From Gordionus sp. m RMFG-2023 (taxonomy: Eukaryota; Nematomorpha; Gordioida; Chordodea; Parachordodidae): a stretch of DNA of 64,000 nt. The stretch spans positions 42,674,569-42,738,568 of the forward strand of contig NC_088776.1 of assembly GCF_954871325.1 (NCBI RefSeq), read 5' to 3'. Below, one piece after another: positions 1-12,400 of this stretch. The position numbers were made by a program, and so were the translations under genes. Position 1 is the first letter of the stretch; each line of letters starts with the position of its first letter. The notes beneath the pieces are model-generated. The model saw only the letters and a list, made by a program, of their open reading frames with translations, was not told where the DNA came from and ran no database searches.

Positions 1-80
1 TATGTCTTATATAAGGCCTGTTCTTTATACAATATAATTTTTAAAAAATAAAAGAAGATATAAATATTAATTTACATGAC

Positions 81-3062
81 TTATTGATTATTAAATTGTA
101 TTGCTTTTGTAAGATTTTGCCTCATACCAGTTCTCAATTCCTGGTTTCTCAAGTCAGCAAAATGAAAAAATCTAATATTTAAATATCTTTAAAAAAATAG
201 TATAAAACTAATAAATGATTACCTTTGAACAATTAATTTTACAAGAATTTGAAAATGGCTGTAACCAATCTCATGTTCATTAATATGTTCAGTAAGATCA
301 ATAAAAATATTTGTACCAATTATTGTGGAAAAAACCAACACTTCCATTTTTTTAATAATATTTTTACGTTTAATATCATTTTGATAAGTTCTAAATGAAC
401 TTTCACAAATTCGGCATAATATAGACATACTAGATGAAGGAATCACTAACCCCCCATTATTTTTAAAATTTATGAGCATATTATTTATATTATTATCAAT
501 ATATGAATCACTGACCATTGCATTAATGCAAACATCACATCGTACCTTTTTTTCTTTAATAAGTTGTTGTACTATATATCCCGAAATATAAGTTGTTACA
601 TTATCTAAATATAATGATAATTTTGGGATATGAGGATTTGTTTGGCTAAAATAATAAGATAATGCCTGGGGTATTATTGGATTTGAAATAGTTTTGATAG
701 AATTAAAATCATCGTCATGATTATTTTGAAAATTTGAACATATTAATTGAGTATTATCTAAGGAAATGCAATTTCCTGTAATTGTAGCATCCAATTTTGC
801 CATTAAGGAAATGCGCAGATCGAACCTGATATGCTGATGGATTATCATTAAATCCACCTCTGCTACGAATACTACAAAAATATAATTCTAGGTGGTCTTG
901 AGAGGTTTTATATGTTAAAAAGAACCTTAAAAAATTGTTATATTATAGCTTTATGAATAACTCTTGTTATAAATTAAATATAATACTTCATTTTTGGGGT
1001 TTCCCCAGTTAATAATTCCTTCCCCATTTCCAGGATGCTTTTCATAGAAAGAATTAACCCTTCTACACATGTTTTTTTATTAGACTTATAGACATAAGTT
1101 CCATTTGTTAACTTGAGTGATTTTAAAGTTTTAATGCACTTGTCAAAATGATTTTCATAATCTGCAATTGTATTATTATATAAAGGGGCTTTATATCCTT
1201 TACCAAGACAATTTCTTGTATTAAGATAATCAAACATTCTATAAGTTATTCATAAATTTATATCATAATTTTTATTTTACTGATCTATCATCAATATAAA
1301 ATTAATTGTACCATCACAATTTTCAAATCCAGGAATCTCCTGATGCTGGGCAAAAAGAAGGCTATTTGCAACAGATGCACTAAAAACTTGAACAGCAAGT
1401 TTTACCTTAAAAAATATTTAATAATTATATATTTATTATCAAACTTTCATTTTTTGTTTTTGGAAAGCAATATGTGCTTTGCGCAATTTATTTGCAGCAC
1501 GTAAACCTTCGCACTCCTGCAATTTGTGTAAATTTTGTATATGCTTCCAATCTATTAACTATAAATACAAAATAAATATTTAACCAAATTTAGCTAGCTA
1601 CCTCTCCATTTGATTCATTTATTAAAATTTCCTCCTCCGCTAATAGATTTCTAAGTAATTTGAGCATATGACAAACATCTAGTAACATGTATATTTTTTC
1701 TGATTCATAAAATTCCAGCTCAATATATGGAATGATATTATCAGGATCCATACTAACACCAAGCAGTTTGCTCATTTTTTTATTAACAGCACAACCATCA
1801 CATACTATGGCCTTACAGATAACTCCTGTTTCATTTATATTGAACAATGCAACTCTCACTAAATTAGCTAGGATATCTGAATTCATTTGTGAAACTAGAA
1901 AATAGGCTATTGGCATTTTCCAGCTGCTATTAAGACATGTAGCCATAAGAAACAGTGCCTTTGTTGCTTCTGGACAAGATTTATCTTCCTTTGTTGATTT
2001 TGTCCCATCACCTAAATCAACATAACCATGATATTCTGCTTTGTGGGGATCATAATCTATTTGTGTTTTAATATGCATTTCATCAAGGCTAAGTACACAA
2101 TATAACTGCTTTTCTGATTTTTTTTGGTAGCTTTTAATTTGGGTAAATGAAATAGAAAGGAAACCTTTATTTAATTTAATTTATTTTTTTTAAAATTATT
2201 ATAATAAACCTGGCATGATTTCAATCTTGCTACTCCATGCCCTTAATGTGGATTCCGAAGGCATACAAAAGTGTGATTTGAGATATCTGTAAGCCTTAGG
2301 TGAATAAAAATGCATAGTCAATGCAAATTGACGGAATTCACTTGTATATATTTTTTTTGTGGGTTTGAGATGCCTCCACTGTGTATATGTGTTTTAAGGA
2401 ATATAGCAGATGTCCCTGTAAAGTGCCTGTCTATAATATTTTCGACATCATCTGATAACAAATTTTCATCTTTTAGTGAAGTGATTATTGTTTGTAAATT
2501 GATTATTTTATTTTTTCCTCTTTTTGAGCTCCTATAATAAGCATGTGCTCTTTTTTTTAAGCGTTTAATTATAGCCTCTTGATAAATAATTTTTCTTTTT
2601 AATGTTTCATATGTCGCGGAATAATTATGATCATTTGTTATATGTATAATTGGATCTTTTTCATATAATATATCACTTTTTAATGGTGTTTGTATATTTG
2701 AATAAACATTCGTTATCTAAAAAGTATATATTTTAAAATATTGTTTTAACTATGTAATGATATTGTTAACATACATCATGAAGTGGCTTAGATATACTAA
2801 ATATCGATGGAATAGAATCTTCCTTCAATAAAATCTTTCCAGATATAGTTTGAATGAAACAAGTATTTTTAAAATGCCTTCCACAAATAATACTATATTT
2901 ATTAGGCATAAAATTTTTTCTATTTATAGCATGTAACCATTTTTCCAATAATTCTTTGGATTTTAATGGAAATCTATATTTAAAAATAGGTGAATAATAA
3001 TGAGTAAAATATAAGATATATTTATGACATTGATACAAAGATAGATAGTATATAACAATCAA
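81..3062 (-). CDS. THAP9/P-element-like DNA transposase, eight exons
   Basis: Cut-and-paste DNA transposase of the P-element/THAP9 superfamily. Exons read on the minus strand: about 3062-2775, 2716-2210, 2164-1602, 1558-1445, 1405-1281, 1238-987, 925-223 and 186-81. The introns are 36-61 nt with GT-AG ends and matching phases. The first exon carries the back half of a THAP zinc finger (FPLKSKELLEKWLH, then CGRHF); its front cysteines and true start are unclear. The RNase-H-like core keeps all three expected acidic residues: D in LSLDEMH, D in VCDGCAVNKK and E in SQDHLELYF, which is followed by RSRGGFN. WKHIQNLHKLQE and NNGGLVIPS are also THAP9-like. Two frameshifts are visible, one near 2345 in exon 2 beside a run of A, and one near 800-815 in exon 7, so this copy is probably dead, unless they are sequence errors. 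A domesticated host gene is the alternative. Confidence 0.9.
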
Positions 3063-3322
3063 TATTAATATCAGATCAGTTATTAGTAATATAGTATTGA
3101 ATCAGTGAAAATTTGTTGATTGGCAGAGCCTCTATTAATATATATATGGTTTACATATTTCTTACAAATATTTAAAAATGAAACTGTATCATAGTAAATA
3201 TGTATTTTAAAAATGGCTAACTTAATATTTTATCCAGAAAAATATTTAGGCAAAGTTCAAAATAGAAATCTTATCAACTCAAGAGGAAGAAGCATTATTT
3301 GTCCTAGCAGTAAAAATGAGAA

Positions 3323-4150
3323 AACTTTATATTTTTACTAAATAAGGATTTTTTTTCAATGTTTGTAGCTTATTAATGCTTTATGTAATAAATATGTTGC
3401 ATATAAAAAATAATATATATACTTATGATAAGAAATATGTGTATTAGATTCCATTTTATTTGTTTTATTACAATTATGAACACAGCACACTCCCATTATC
3501 TAAATAAAATAATAAATGATAGTGATATTAAAAGATCTGTTTTGCATTATCCTAAGATGCATTAACATAAGATTTATAAATCCGTGCAGAATTAAGTTAA
3601 ACTATATATTAAAAAATTAAAAGGTGGGTTAGTCTTAGATTCATTTTTTAAATATAATCACCTAGTCCACATTCATAAAAAAAGTCTTATGAAAATTTAA
3701 GAATAAAAGATACTATAAAATATTATATCATAAATCAACTTTATATTTTTACTAAATAAGGATTTTTTTTCAATGTTTGTAGCTTATTAATGCTTTATGT
3801 AATAAATATGTTGCATATAAAAATAATATATATACTTATGATAAGAAATATGTGTATTAGATTCCATTTTATTTGTTTTATTACAATTATGAACACAGCA
3901 CACTCCCATTATCTAAATAAAATAATAAATGATAGTGATATTAAAAGATCTGTTTTGCATGTATCCTAAGATGCATTAACATAAGATTTATAAATCCGTG
4001 CAGAATTAAGTTAAACTATATTTTAAAAAATTAAAAGGTGGGTTAGTCTTAGATTCATTTTTTAAATATAATCACCTAGTCCACATTCATAAAAAAAGTC
4101 TTATGAAAATTTAAGAATAAAAGATACTATAAAATATTATATCATAAATC
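3323..4150. repeat. 414-bp tandem duplication, two near-identical copies
   Basis: Copy 1 is 3323-3736 and copy 2 is 3737-4150. They differ by only a few small indels and substitutions, for example a short insertion near the TTTTGCAT word in copy 2. The unit is AT-rich and I see no reading frame in it. The near identity implies a recent duplication in DNA that is otherwise well decayed. It lies just upstream of the P-like transposase 5' end, inside what may be that transposon. Confidence 0.9.
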
Positions 4151-4225
4151 GAAACCTTTAAAACTAAATTATCGTAGTAGACTTGTTTTCTATATATTAA
4201 TATTTCTTGCTGACAAATAATGGAT

Positions 4226-4328
4226 AACCAAACTACAAAATGGCGCTACAGCTGATTACAATGTGTGGACACTTTTATAATGCATTGAATGAATGAATCG
4301 TCAATCTATAGTTATATACATCATTGGT
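4226..4328 (-). mobile_element. Single terminal sequence of the P-like/MITE family
   Basis: This stretch matches the right ends of the MITEs at 29176-29477 and 53398-53733: an AATGGCG word, then CAGCTGATTA, then GAATGAATGAATCGTCA, ending in an ATCATTG terminus. No partner terminus is visible between here and position 1. It lies about 1.2 kb upstream of the transposase gene and faces outward, so it may be the 5' end of that P-like transposon, with the other end outside the window. That link is inference. Confidence 0.6.
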
Positions 4329-4559
4329 TAGTATACTTTGTATGTATAATATAATAAATCACAAAATATGAAATTCAGAATAATTGTTCAGTTATTAAAT
4401 TTTAAAAAAGTATAATATATTAATCAAAAGAGGGCCTAAGGCTCGCAAATTAAGGAGTATGGGGGGGGGCGTTTTTTTAGTTGAGCCCCCTAAGATTGTA
4501 AAGGCTAGCGACCTCTCTGACTTGGCAAGAAATAAAACAAAGCACGCGAAAGGATGAGG

Positions 4560-5485
4560 AGTTGAAGAAAATTAAACAATGTTTAATAAGAGAAAAAATT
4601 GGGAAAGGAAGGATAATTCATATAGATTGGTGGAACCGGAAATAACAATTATAGATTACTGTTTGGTTCGGGAAATAGAACTATAGTGGAGCAAAGATTG
4701 AAGGATAAATTAGTCAAAATGCTGGATGGGGTACATCAAGGGGTAAGTAGAATGAAACAATAGGCTGAAGAATATGTATGGTAGCCGTCAATGCAGAAGG
4801 ATATTAGAAAGGTGTGCAGAGTGCCTAACGTGTAATGTTTGGTCAAATCCACAAAGGAGGAAGGGTAATAGCTGGAAGGAAACTACACAGGCATGGAACG
4901 GATACATTTGGATATTTTTGAATGGGATAAGAAGCATTATTTTCTTATAGTGGATGCTTTATCCAAATGGATTGATTGCTAAAAGGTGTCGGGATAACGT
5001 CAGTAATAGTTATAAGAATATTGAAGGAATTTTTTGGAATGTATGGAATGGTAAAGATGATAGCAACTGATGGTGGAACGGCGTTTACAAGTGTAGCGTT
5101 TAAGGCGTTTTGAGATGCACAGTATCAAGCATGTTATCACGGCTCCCAAATCACCCCGAGAGAATGGTGAAATCGTGTTTGAAAAAGGATAAGTATGATG
5201 ACAGTGAAAGATGTTTATCTCAATTGTTTTACAATAGCAGGAAATGAAGATGAGTCTCTAGCGGAAAAATTCTTGGAAGGAAGGACATTGTTAATGCTGG
5301 ATTTGTTAAAAGAAGGGGGAAATGAAAGGGCCGGATACGTAGTGAAGTATAATAAATTTTGCCTGGGGCAAGAAATATATGTTTCGATGTTCAAAGGAAA
5401 ATTCAGACGGACGATTGGAAAGGTGGAAGAAATAATTGGCAGTACGAAATACAAGGTTAAAGTGGAAAAGGGGGATATGTTATAA
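4560..5485 (+). mobile_element. Ty3/gypsy fossil fragment, integrase region
   Basis: Old fragment of a Ty3/gypsy LTR retrotransposon. Visible parts are the zinc-binding region of integrase (CAECLTCN), pieces of the integrase core (LVDALSKWID) and a C-terminal stretch. The strand is purine-rich and clearly less AT-rich than its surroundings, and it belongs to a different lineage from the element at 21-26 kb. It is broken in several places and no LTR was recognised for it. A G-run precedes it at about 4460-4470. Confidence 0.75.
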
Positions 5486-6426
5486 TCATGATTATATGAG
5501 ACAAGGATATAGTGAGTGTTATGTATTTTGATATATTAATAATGTTTTTGTTTATTATAGTTTTAAAAGAGAATGTATCAAAAAGAAAAAAAGGCGATAT
5601 TTATTATTATTTTTATACGAAAGATTTTGGTATAATTTAATTTAATAAACATTTGTTTTAAAGTAATGGATATTTGAATTCTGCCAGTGGAACAAATATT
5701 CCACGTTTTATAAATTGAACTAATAGCTTTTACATCCTATAATCTAAGGAATTACTATATATATTAAAAATTAATAAAAAATAATTTTTAATAAATAAAA
5801 ATCATTTTTAGTCAGTCACTTAACTATTAATTTTAAACATGGCTAATATATTGTGTTAAAAAATATATGGTATTTATTTATATTATATTATATATTTTTT
5901 TAAAAATTATGTTTTGAACGAACATAAACGTGTTCATGAATGTGAACGTGTTCCTTTTTGGAGGTGAACTTTTAAACGCGTTCGATTTTTGTCAATGAAC
6001 GTTGAACGCGTTCAATTTTTCTATATATGTTTATAGCACTATTTAAAACTATTATTTTAGTGTTTTAAATTCAATATTCTATTAAATGAATAAAATTAAT
6101 CTAAAAGAATTAAAATTTTGGCGTTCCAATGTGCCTTGGTTTGTATTTCAACCTGCCCCAATTTTTTGATGCAAATTGAGACCTTATACTACCGTTAGAT
6201 ATATTATTCAATCATTTAAGTCAATGCATCTTAGTTTTATGGACTTTTGTCAAATTCAGTTTCATTTAGACCTGGTTTCCCCTATTTTAGATATAGAAAA
6301 TATATTCTTTTATATTTTTTAGTTTCCTCTCTAGACATGTATGTTTATTGAGTATTTCAAATTAACTTATCTAACAATAGCACCAAATTTTATTACTATT
6401 ATAAATTGATATATAAAATAAGTAAT
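5486..6426. other. Non-coding AT-rich stretch with clustered GAACGCGTTC-like palindromes
   Basis: No gene is visible. At about 5918-6020 a cluster of GAACG/CGTTC half sites forms imperfect palindromes of the type GAACGCGTTC, two of them near exact. The rest is low-complexity AT sequence and the 3' flank of PUS7. The cluster could be the subterminal part of a lost DNA transposon. Confidence 0.5.
6344..6349 (-). promoter_or_regulatory. Candidate poly(A) signal of PUS7
   Basis: AATAAA on the minus strand, about 80 nt past the PUS7 stop codon. In DNA this AT-rich the hexamer is common by chance, so position is the only support. Confidence 0.4.
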
Positions 6427-9400
6427 CTATAAATGAATCATTTCTTGAGCGGTTTGCTTAGTTAATTCTCTGATACACATCGTGGCATAAGATGAGGCTA
6501 GTAGAGAAAATTTTAAATCTATATAATCTGACACCTCACTTTCGCCTCCTAAATATAAATATATTTAATATAAAAACCAGTAAAATTTATTTACTTATGT
6601 AATGCCATTCTAAATTTTTAGGAAATTCTATTATTCTTCTGTAATCTCCAGAGAGCGAAAATTCCGGAACCTTTCTTTTCATGTGCTCATACCTGTTAAA
6701 TATAACAAATATAGAAATAAATATTTTGAATTGATCTAACAGTTTATCATGTTATCAGAATTGATGAATAGCAGGGTAGATGGATTAGATTCCCGCAGGC
6801 TTTTTACCTATGGGTTGGGTTGAAAAAAAATCTCTTATAGATCTATTCAGAACACCGTAATGATAGATGTTGTTGGGAAAACTTCATAATGCCATTTTTC
6901 TGACAGGATTGCTTTCTGCACGAGTTATACTTATTCCCTTAAGTGCCAACAATACACCAGATATTGAAAGGTTTTTGTGGCTATTAGTTTTTATATTCTG
7001 AATATATTAGTTCAAAACGTATTTGTATTTATATTCAAATACTTTTTTTTGAAGTGTATTTGTATTTATATTGGAATACACATTTTTGAAAATTTGCCCG
7101 ACCCTGACTGTAGTACATAAGAGCGAGCGAGGCCGCAATTGTAACAATTAAATGTTATCTAAAAAAAATTATCCAATTCACTAGTATAAAAATGACCTCA
7201 AACCATCGGCTCCCATAAATTTTCGGTAAAGGTCTAAGATATCTTGACTTTTAGGGTAAAAAATTTCATAACCAGGCAATGGCAAAACGATATCTTTGAA
7301 CGAATATTGAGATATATTGTCGTCGGTAACATAAATAACTCGTGATTTGAGATTATTCGTCCTTGAGTCAGTTTTAAAGGTATTCTTATTGTCATCTTTT
7401 TTGAAAGAAAGTGGGGTATCAGTTTTAATCTTTTTAGTCGGAGCGGGTTCATCTATAATGATAATGTCATAAATAATATAATATATAATTAGATTATTGC
7501 TACTTAATTACATATACTGTTTTGATAAAATAATAAAATTTATATATATGCCAGCCCGATCAAACAGGATTGATTTAAGAGCCGTTCTTTTTTAGAACGG
7601 TAGACAAGTCCGTTTGTTTAACGGGGTCGGGTGGGACAGTATTGCACATAGAACGACTAGGACATTTCTAAAATAATAATATCGTCCAAATATATATTTT
7701 TTAAATCGGTTCTTTAAAATTTTTGTATAAAAGATAGGTAAACCTTCAGAGACAGTCTTAAACACCAAGTCCCCGACTTTTATCTCGTATTCACATCTAT
7801 CCATTCCATCCAAATTTGCAATCCTCTTCCTTCTTAAGCATAGTATTTCGGAAACAACTTTATTCCATATATAACTTTGGTAAGCATGAACAAATAGGAG
7901 TCGCATATTCCTATGTAAAGCTGTGTTAAAGATCTTGAGAGGGTCTTTGGGTCCATACAGATCTAAAGCCTTTATGAGTTTATATTCCAAACTGTCTGCT
8001 ATTTTTTTAGGTACGAATGTAGGGTGATGATCTTTCGTGGTTTCTTCTTGATTTTTGTTATCGTTTAAACTCTCCCATTGTGAAAAAGGCTGGTTAAGAC
8101 TTTCAATTTTAAAACTATTGAGATCAGTATTAATTTGTCCTGTGAAAATTTTTGCCTTATCTTCTATATCAAATTCTTCAACAGAAAGGGAATGCTGACT
8201 AACATTTTTCTCCTCGCCCACTTTGCCATTTGTATCAGAGGAGTCAACAAAAGTTTTATCTTGGCCTATTTTACATCCAATGTGGATATCCTTTTGGACC
8301 TTGATTGCGTTATTATAACTTGCTGGTTGCTCAGCGATCTCGATGCCGGATATTATTGAAGAGTAACAACTTGAATCTATATTTTGATCATCTTTCCTAA
8401 CAACCTCCAAATTTAAACTTATATCGATTATTTTATCATTGCCAATCTTTTTTTTGCCTAGGCCAAGATTTCTGCTTCTCCAGTCCTTTATAAACTGCCT
8501 CAATTCCGGTATCATCTTGACATCCTTATCAGGGTCCAAAAGCGCATTTAAGGCCTCGGAAAACTTATTTGATAACAAAAGTTTCCCTATTTTCCAGGTA
8601 TCTCCATTTGTGCCAAATCTTTGATGACCAAAATAATTGATAAACCCATTTTGAGATAAGGAATCGAAAAGGAAAGACAAAGAGTCGGATGTGTATGGAG
8701 AAAAGTTTAGATTCCTAAAAGTTTTATTATTAATTTGATTAAAAAAACATAATTATTTTTGAATATTTGCAAACTATTCATTTAAATACAAATTTCAGAC
8801 CTATAAGTCCGATACCCGGCACTAAATTAACCTTTTGAAAGTGAAAAATGTCTTTCAATCATAAAAAAAAACTTGTTATTACTCTTCTTGTATGATTATT
8901 CTTGATAATAAAGTAAATAAATTTTAAAAGTAAAATAGAAATTTGTATATCAACTCTTATTTTATTTCCATTCATAACTCTGTCAGTCCAATTTTTTTAA
9001 TTAAAAAGATTAATTATCATTTTTGGACATCAGTCACTGGTAATGATTATAATTTAAAGTATAAGTAGATACTAATACTGTGAGTATTAGTCCGATACCG
9101 ATACAAAGTATCTATCGCATCTCTGCTTTAACCATAAATGAATGTTATTATTTTGACCAAATTGTTTAATGTCAAGTTACAGAGACTAGAGAACTGCAAA
9201 TCGAATTTTTTTGGCCAAGCCCGCCCGCGGCCAGGTAGCAATTTTATTCTCAGATATAGACGAGTATGGCCTGTTGCGGCACAATTTAAAAAAAAAGCGT
9301 ATAGGGGAAAAATATCAAGCCTAATAATATAATTAATGTTATGCATTTAAATTTAAATATTCAAGCAATAACTTTCGATAATTTATTTATGTTTATCAAT

Positions 9401-12400
9401 TTTATTCTATTTGTTACAAAATATGATGTAAAAATGAATCTAGTAAATATTTCCCATCTCTTTATTTTTTTATATCTTTTTTAACATATTATAATGGAAT
9501 TAAATCAGACAAAGGGAAGAATAAGGAGAACAATAATATTTTATTCTATTTCTAATAACGTGCCCGGGACGTGCAGGCTTAGAATTTTTTTACACTAGCC
9601 TATATATGTTATTTAACTCATTTATTTTCGTGAAAACATGAAAAAAAAACATACTACACCTTAGTTTAAGATTGAATAGATTGCCAGAGAGTTGACCCAG
9701 ATTTATAGATGTTTGACTATATTTGAAATTTCCAACTTTCAAAGATCCTTTAATAACTTCAGACCCCACATTTGTTTTTTCTAAATTATCATATGCCTCG
9801 GGTAATTCATTGATTGAAGGTTTAGGTATAATAATATTAATTTTGTTAATTCCAGCTAATTTCTTAGCTTCCACCTTAAAAACGGACATCCTTTGAGTTG
9901 TCAATGCTCTTTTATCTTTGGTACCTTGATCAGCAAAAAAATTTTTGTTAAAGTATAAATTATATTTGTTTACTTAGAATTTTATTTTATGGTAAGCCAA
10001 AATGCGCACAAATTTTAAATTCAATCAATAGAGTTGGGTTATTCCACGTCAACTGACATCAGAAAACGAGATTTTCGGTTAACCTTCTTCTAAATATTTA
10101 GTAAAATATGGACAAGATCGCGAAAACTTAATATTAGTCTTCTTATATATTTGGATATTAGGGGAAAAATAAAAAAAATGCATTCAATTAGCGATTCTAA
10201 AAACTACATAATTTTAATAATATAAGGTCTTTTTTTAAATTATTGTACAAGATGTAAAAACAATTTTTTTTTAAAATTATTATATATAGAGTATAAATTT
10301 ATAATATTTTTAAAAAACACTATACTTTGTTTTATTATCAAAATCTATTAAAAACTATAAGTCGGAATAAATTATATCCCGCCAGTTGGCGCAATATAAT
10401 AATCTGTACATATTGGGAAGATTTTAATGTTTGATTAATTTATTATTGTGTAAGTGAAAATAATATTCATGGGATGGAAGCTTAAAAATTTATAACAATC
10501 AATATTCATGGAAATTTAAAATTATATATTGATCAAAAATGATAATCATCTTTCAATGACCCATGCTCATATAAATTATTTAAATTCCAAGGGAGGGGGG
10601 GGGGACTACAGGATTTCTGTTGGAGAGGGAAGGGAAGAAGAGAAAAATATTCAAAAAATATATTCGATTTTTGATTTTAAAAAAATATGAACTATTATAA
10701 AAAAATTATTTGCTTTTTTATATAATTCTCCCGCAATAAATTTTTACACGGCAACCTTGCCCTTGCCCCTTCTCGCAAGCGCTCATGCCTAAAAATAAGC
10801 TAAATTACATATTTAAAAAAATATTGTTTAGGTTTTGTACAATAGATAAAAAGACCAATATAAAAATAAATTAAAATGTTCTTTTTCTAAAACTATAATA
10901 TCTGCAATTTTAAAATAATGTAGTCTTTAACATATGACCAATTCAATCAAGGCCAATAATGAAAAAAATAGATAATTTTTCATGAGTCTTAATTATATAA
11001 CCTCATTTTGCATATAAGGTTACCAGTTGTCCTCTCCTCTTTTGAGATGTCTAAAAATATGTAAGATATTTTTTTGCTAATTATTTGGGGAAATTGTTTT
11101 TTTTCAAATCGAGAATTATAAACGTTGAATATTCATAATTTTATATAAATAATTTTATTTTATAACTCATAATTTTACCCTTAGGGCTATATTTCTTTAT
11201 ATTTTATTGAATGTCAGGTCAATCATCTTTTGTTAAATTTTAATAAATTTGGAAATTACTTAAAAATGAATATTTTATAAACTATATTTTTGTAACCAAG
11301 AATTCTTATTTTCAAAAATCATTTTTTCTTACCATGCGCCAGATTATATTTTATTTTCTCTAATGTTTATGATCTTCTTAATTTTTTATGTTTATGTTTA
11401 TGTTTAATTTTAATAATTTATATTTTTTAAAAAGTTTTAAGGTAATCTTAAAAATTTTATATATTTAATCGTGTATTAATAAAATAAATATAATTCTTTT
11501 AAAATTAGATTAATCTTACCAATTAATCGTAAAGTATTATAAAACGTTAACTAAATCCTAAATTGCTTTGAAGGGCCTGTGACCAGTATCTGATAATCCG
11601 CAACATCATTTTCACATTTATTGATGAATGCGTTTGTTGAAAAAATTAAATTGAGAAAATATTCAGTTTTCGAAATGTTAAAAACTATCTAAGATCACTG
11701 GAACAATTATTAACAGAAAAAAAAATCAATATTTCATTCAATATTAGAAACTAATATTTAAATTGGGCATAAAATTCAAGTAGATAAAAGATAGCTTAAT
11801 ATTAATGTATTATATATTGCATTGATTATTTTAATTTTAGGTAAGAACTTCTACAATAATTTCTAGTTCTTTCAAATTGTAACATTCTGGCTCTTATATT
11901 TTTTGAGATATCATAGGTCAAAGTATGGAAAATGAACCATTTTTACGTTTATTAATTGTCATTCAATCAAAGATTTATCAAATATTAAATAATGATTTTA
12001 ATTAGTGACCTGCACCAGGCCTAATTTTACAAGCCCAGAGCCAAACCAATGTTTTTTATTTGTCCCAAAAAACCCAACCCGAAATATAAATATAAATTAT
12101 TTTGGCCTAACCCAAATTTATTTAAATTAAGTTAAAAAATATTCTATAAATAGAAAATATTGACGCCTTGTTTCTCACAAAAATTTTAAAATATTAAGCT
12201 CAAATATTAGACCTTACCTATTTTTTTTAAATAGGCCTGGGCTGAGTTCAGGCTAGAGTTTTCAGATTTAATGTCAATATTATATATATATTTTTCATGA
12301 ATTTTCTAAATGTTTTATTATTTTAATATGGCGTTAATTTGATCCTATTCTAAAAAATTATATTAAATTCACTAAGACCAATCTATATGTATGGAAAAAA

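Noticed and set aside
8135-8624. Plus-strand frames opposite PUS7 exon 8
   Set aside because: They are antisense shadows of a well-supported coding exon.
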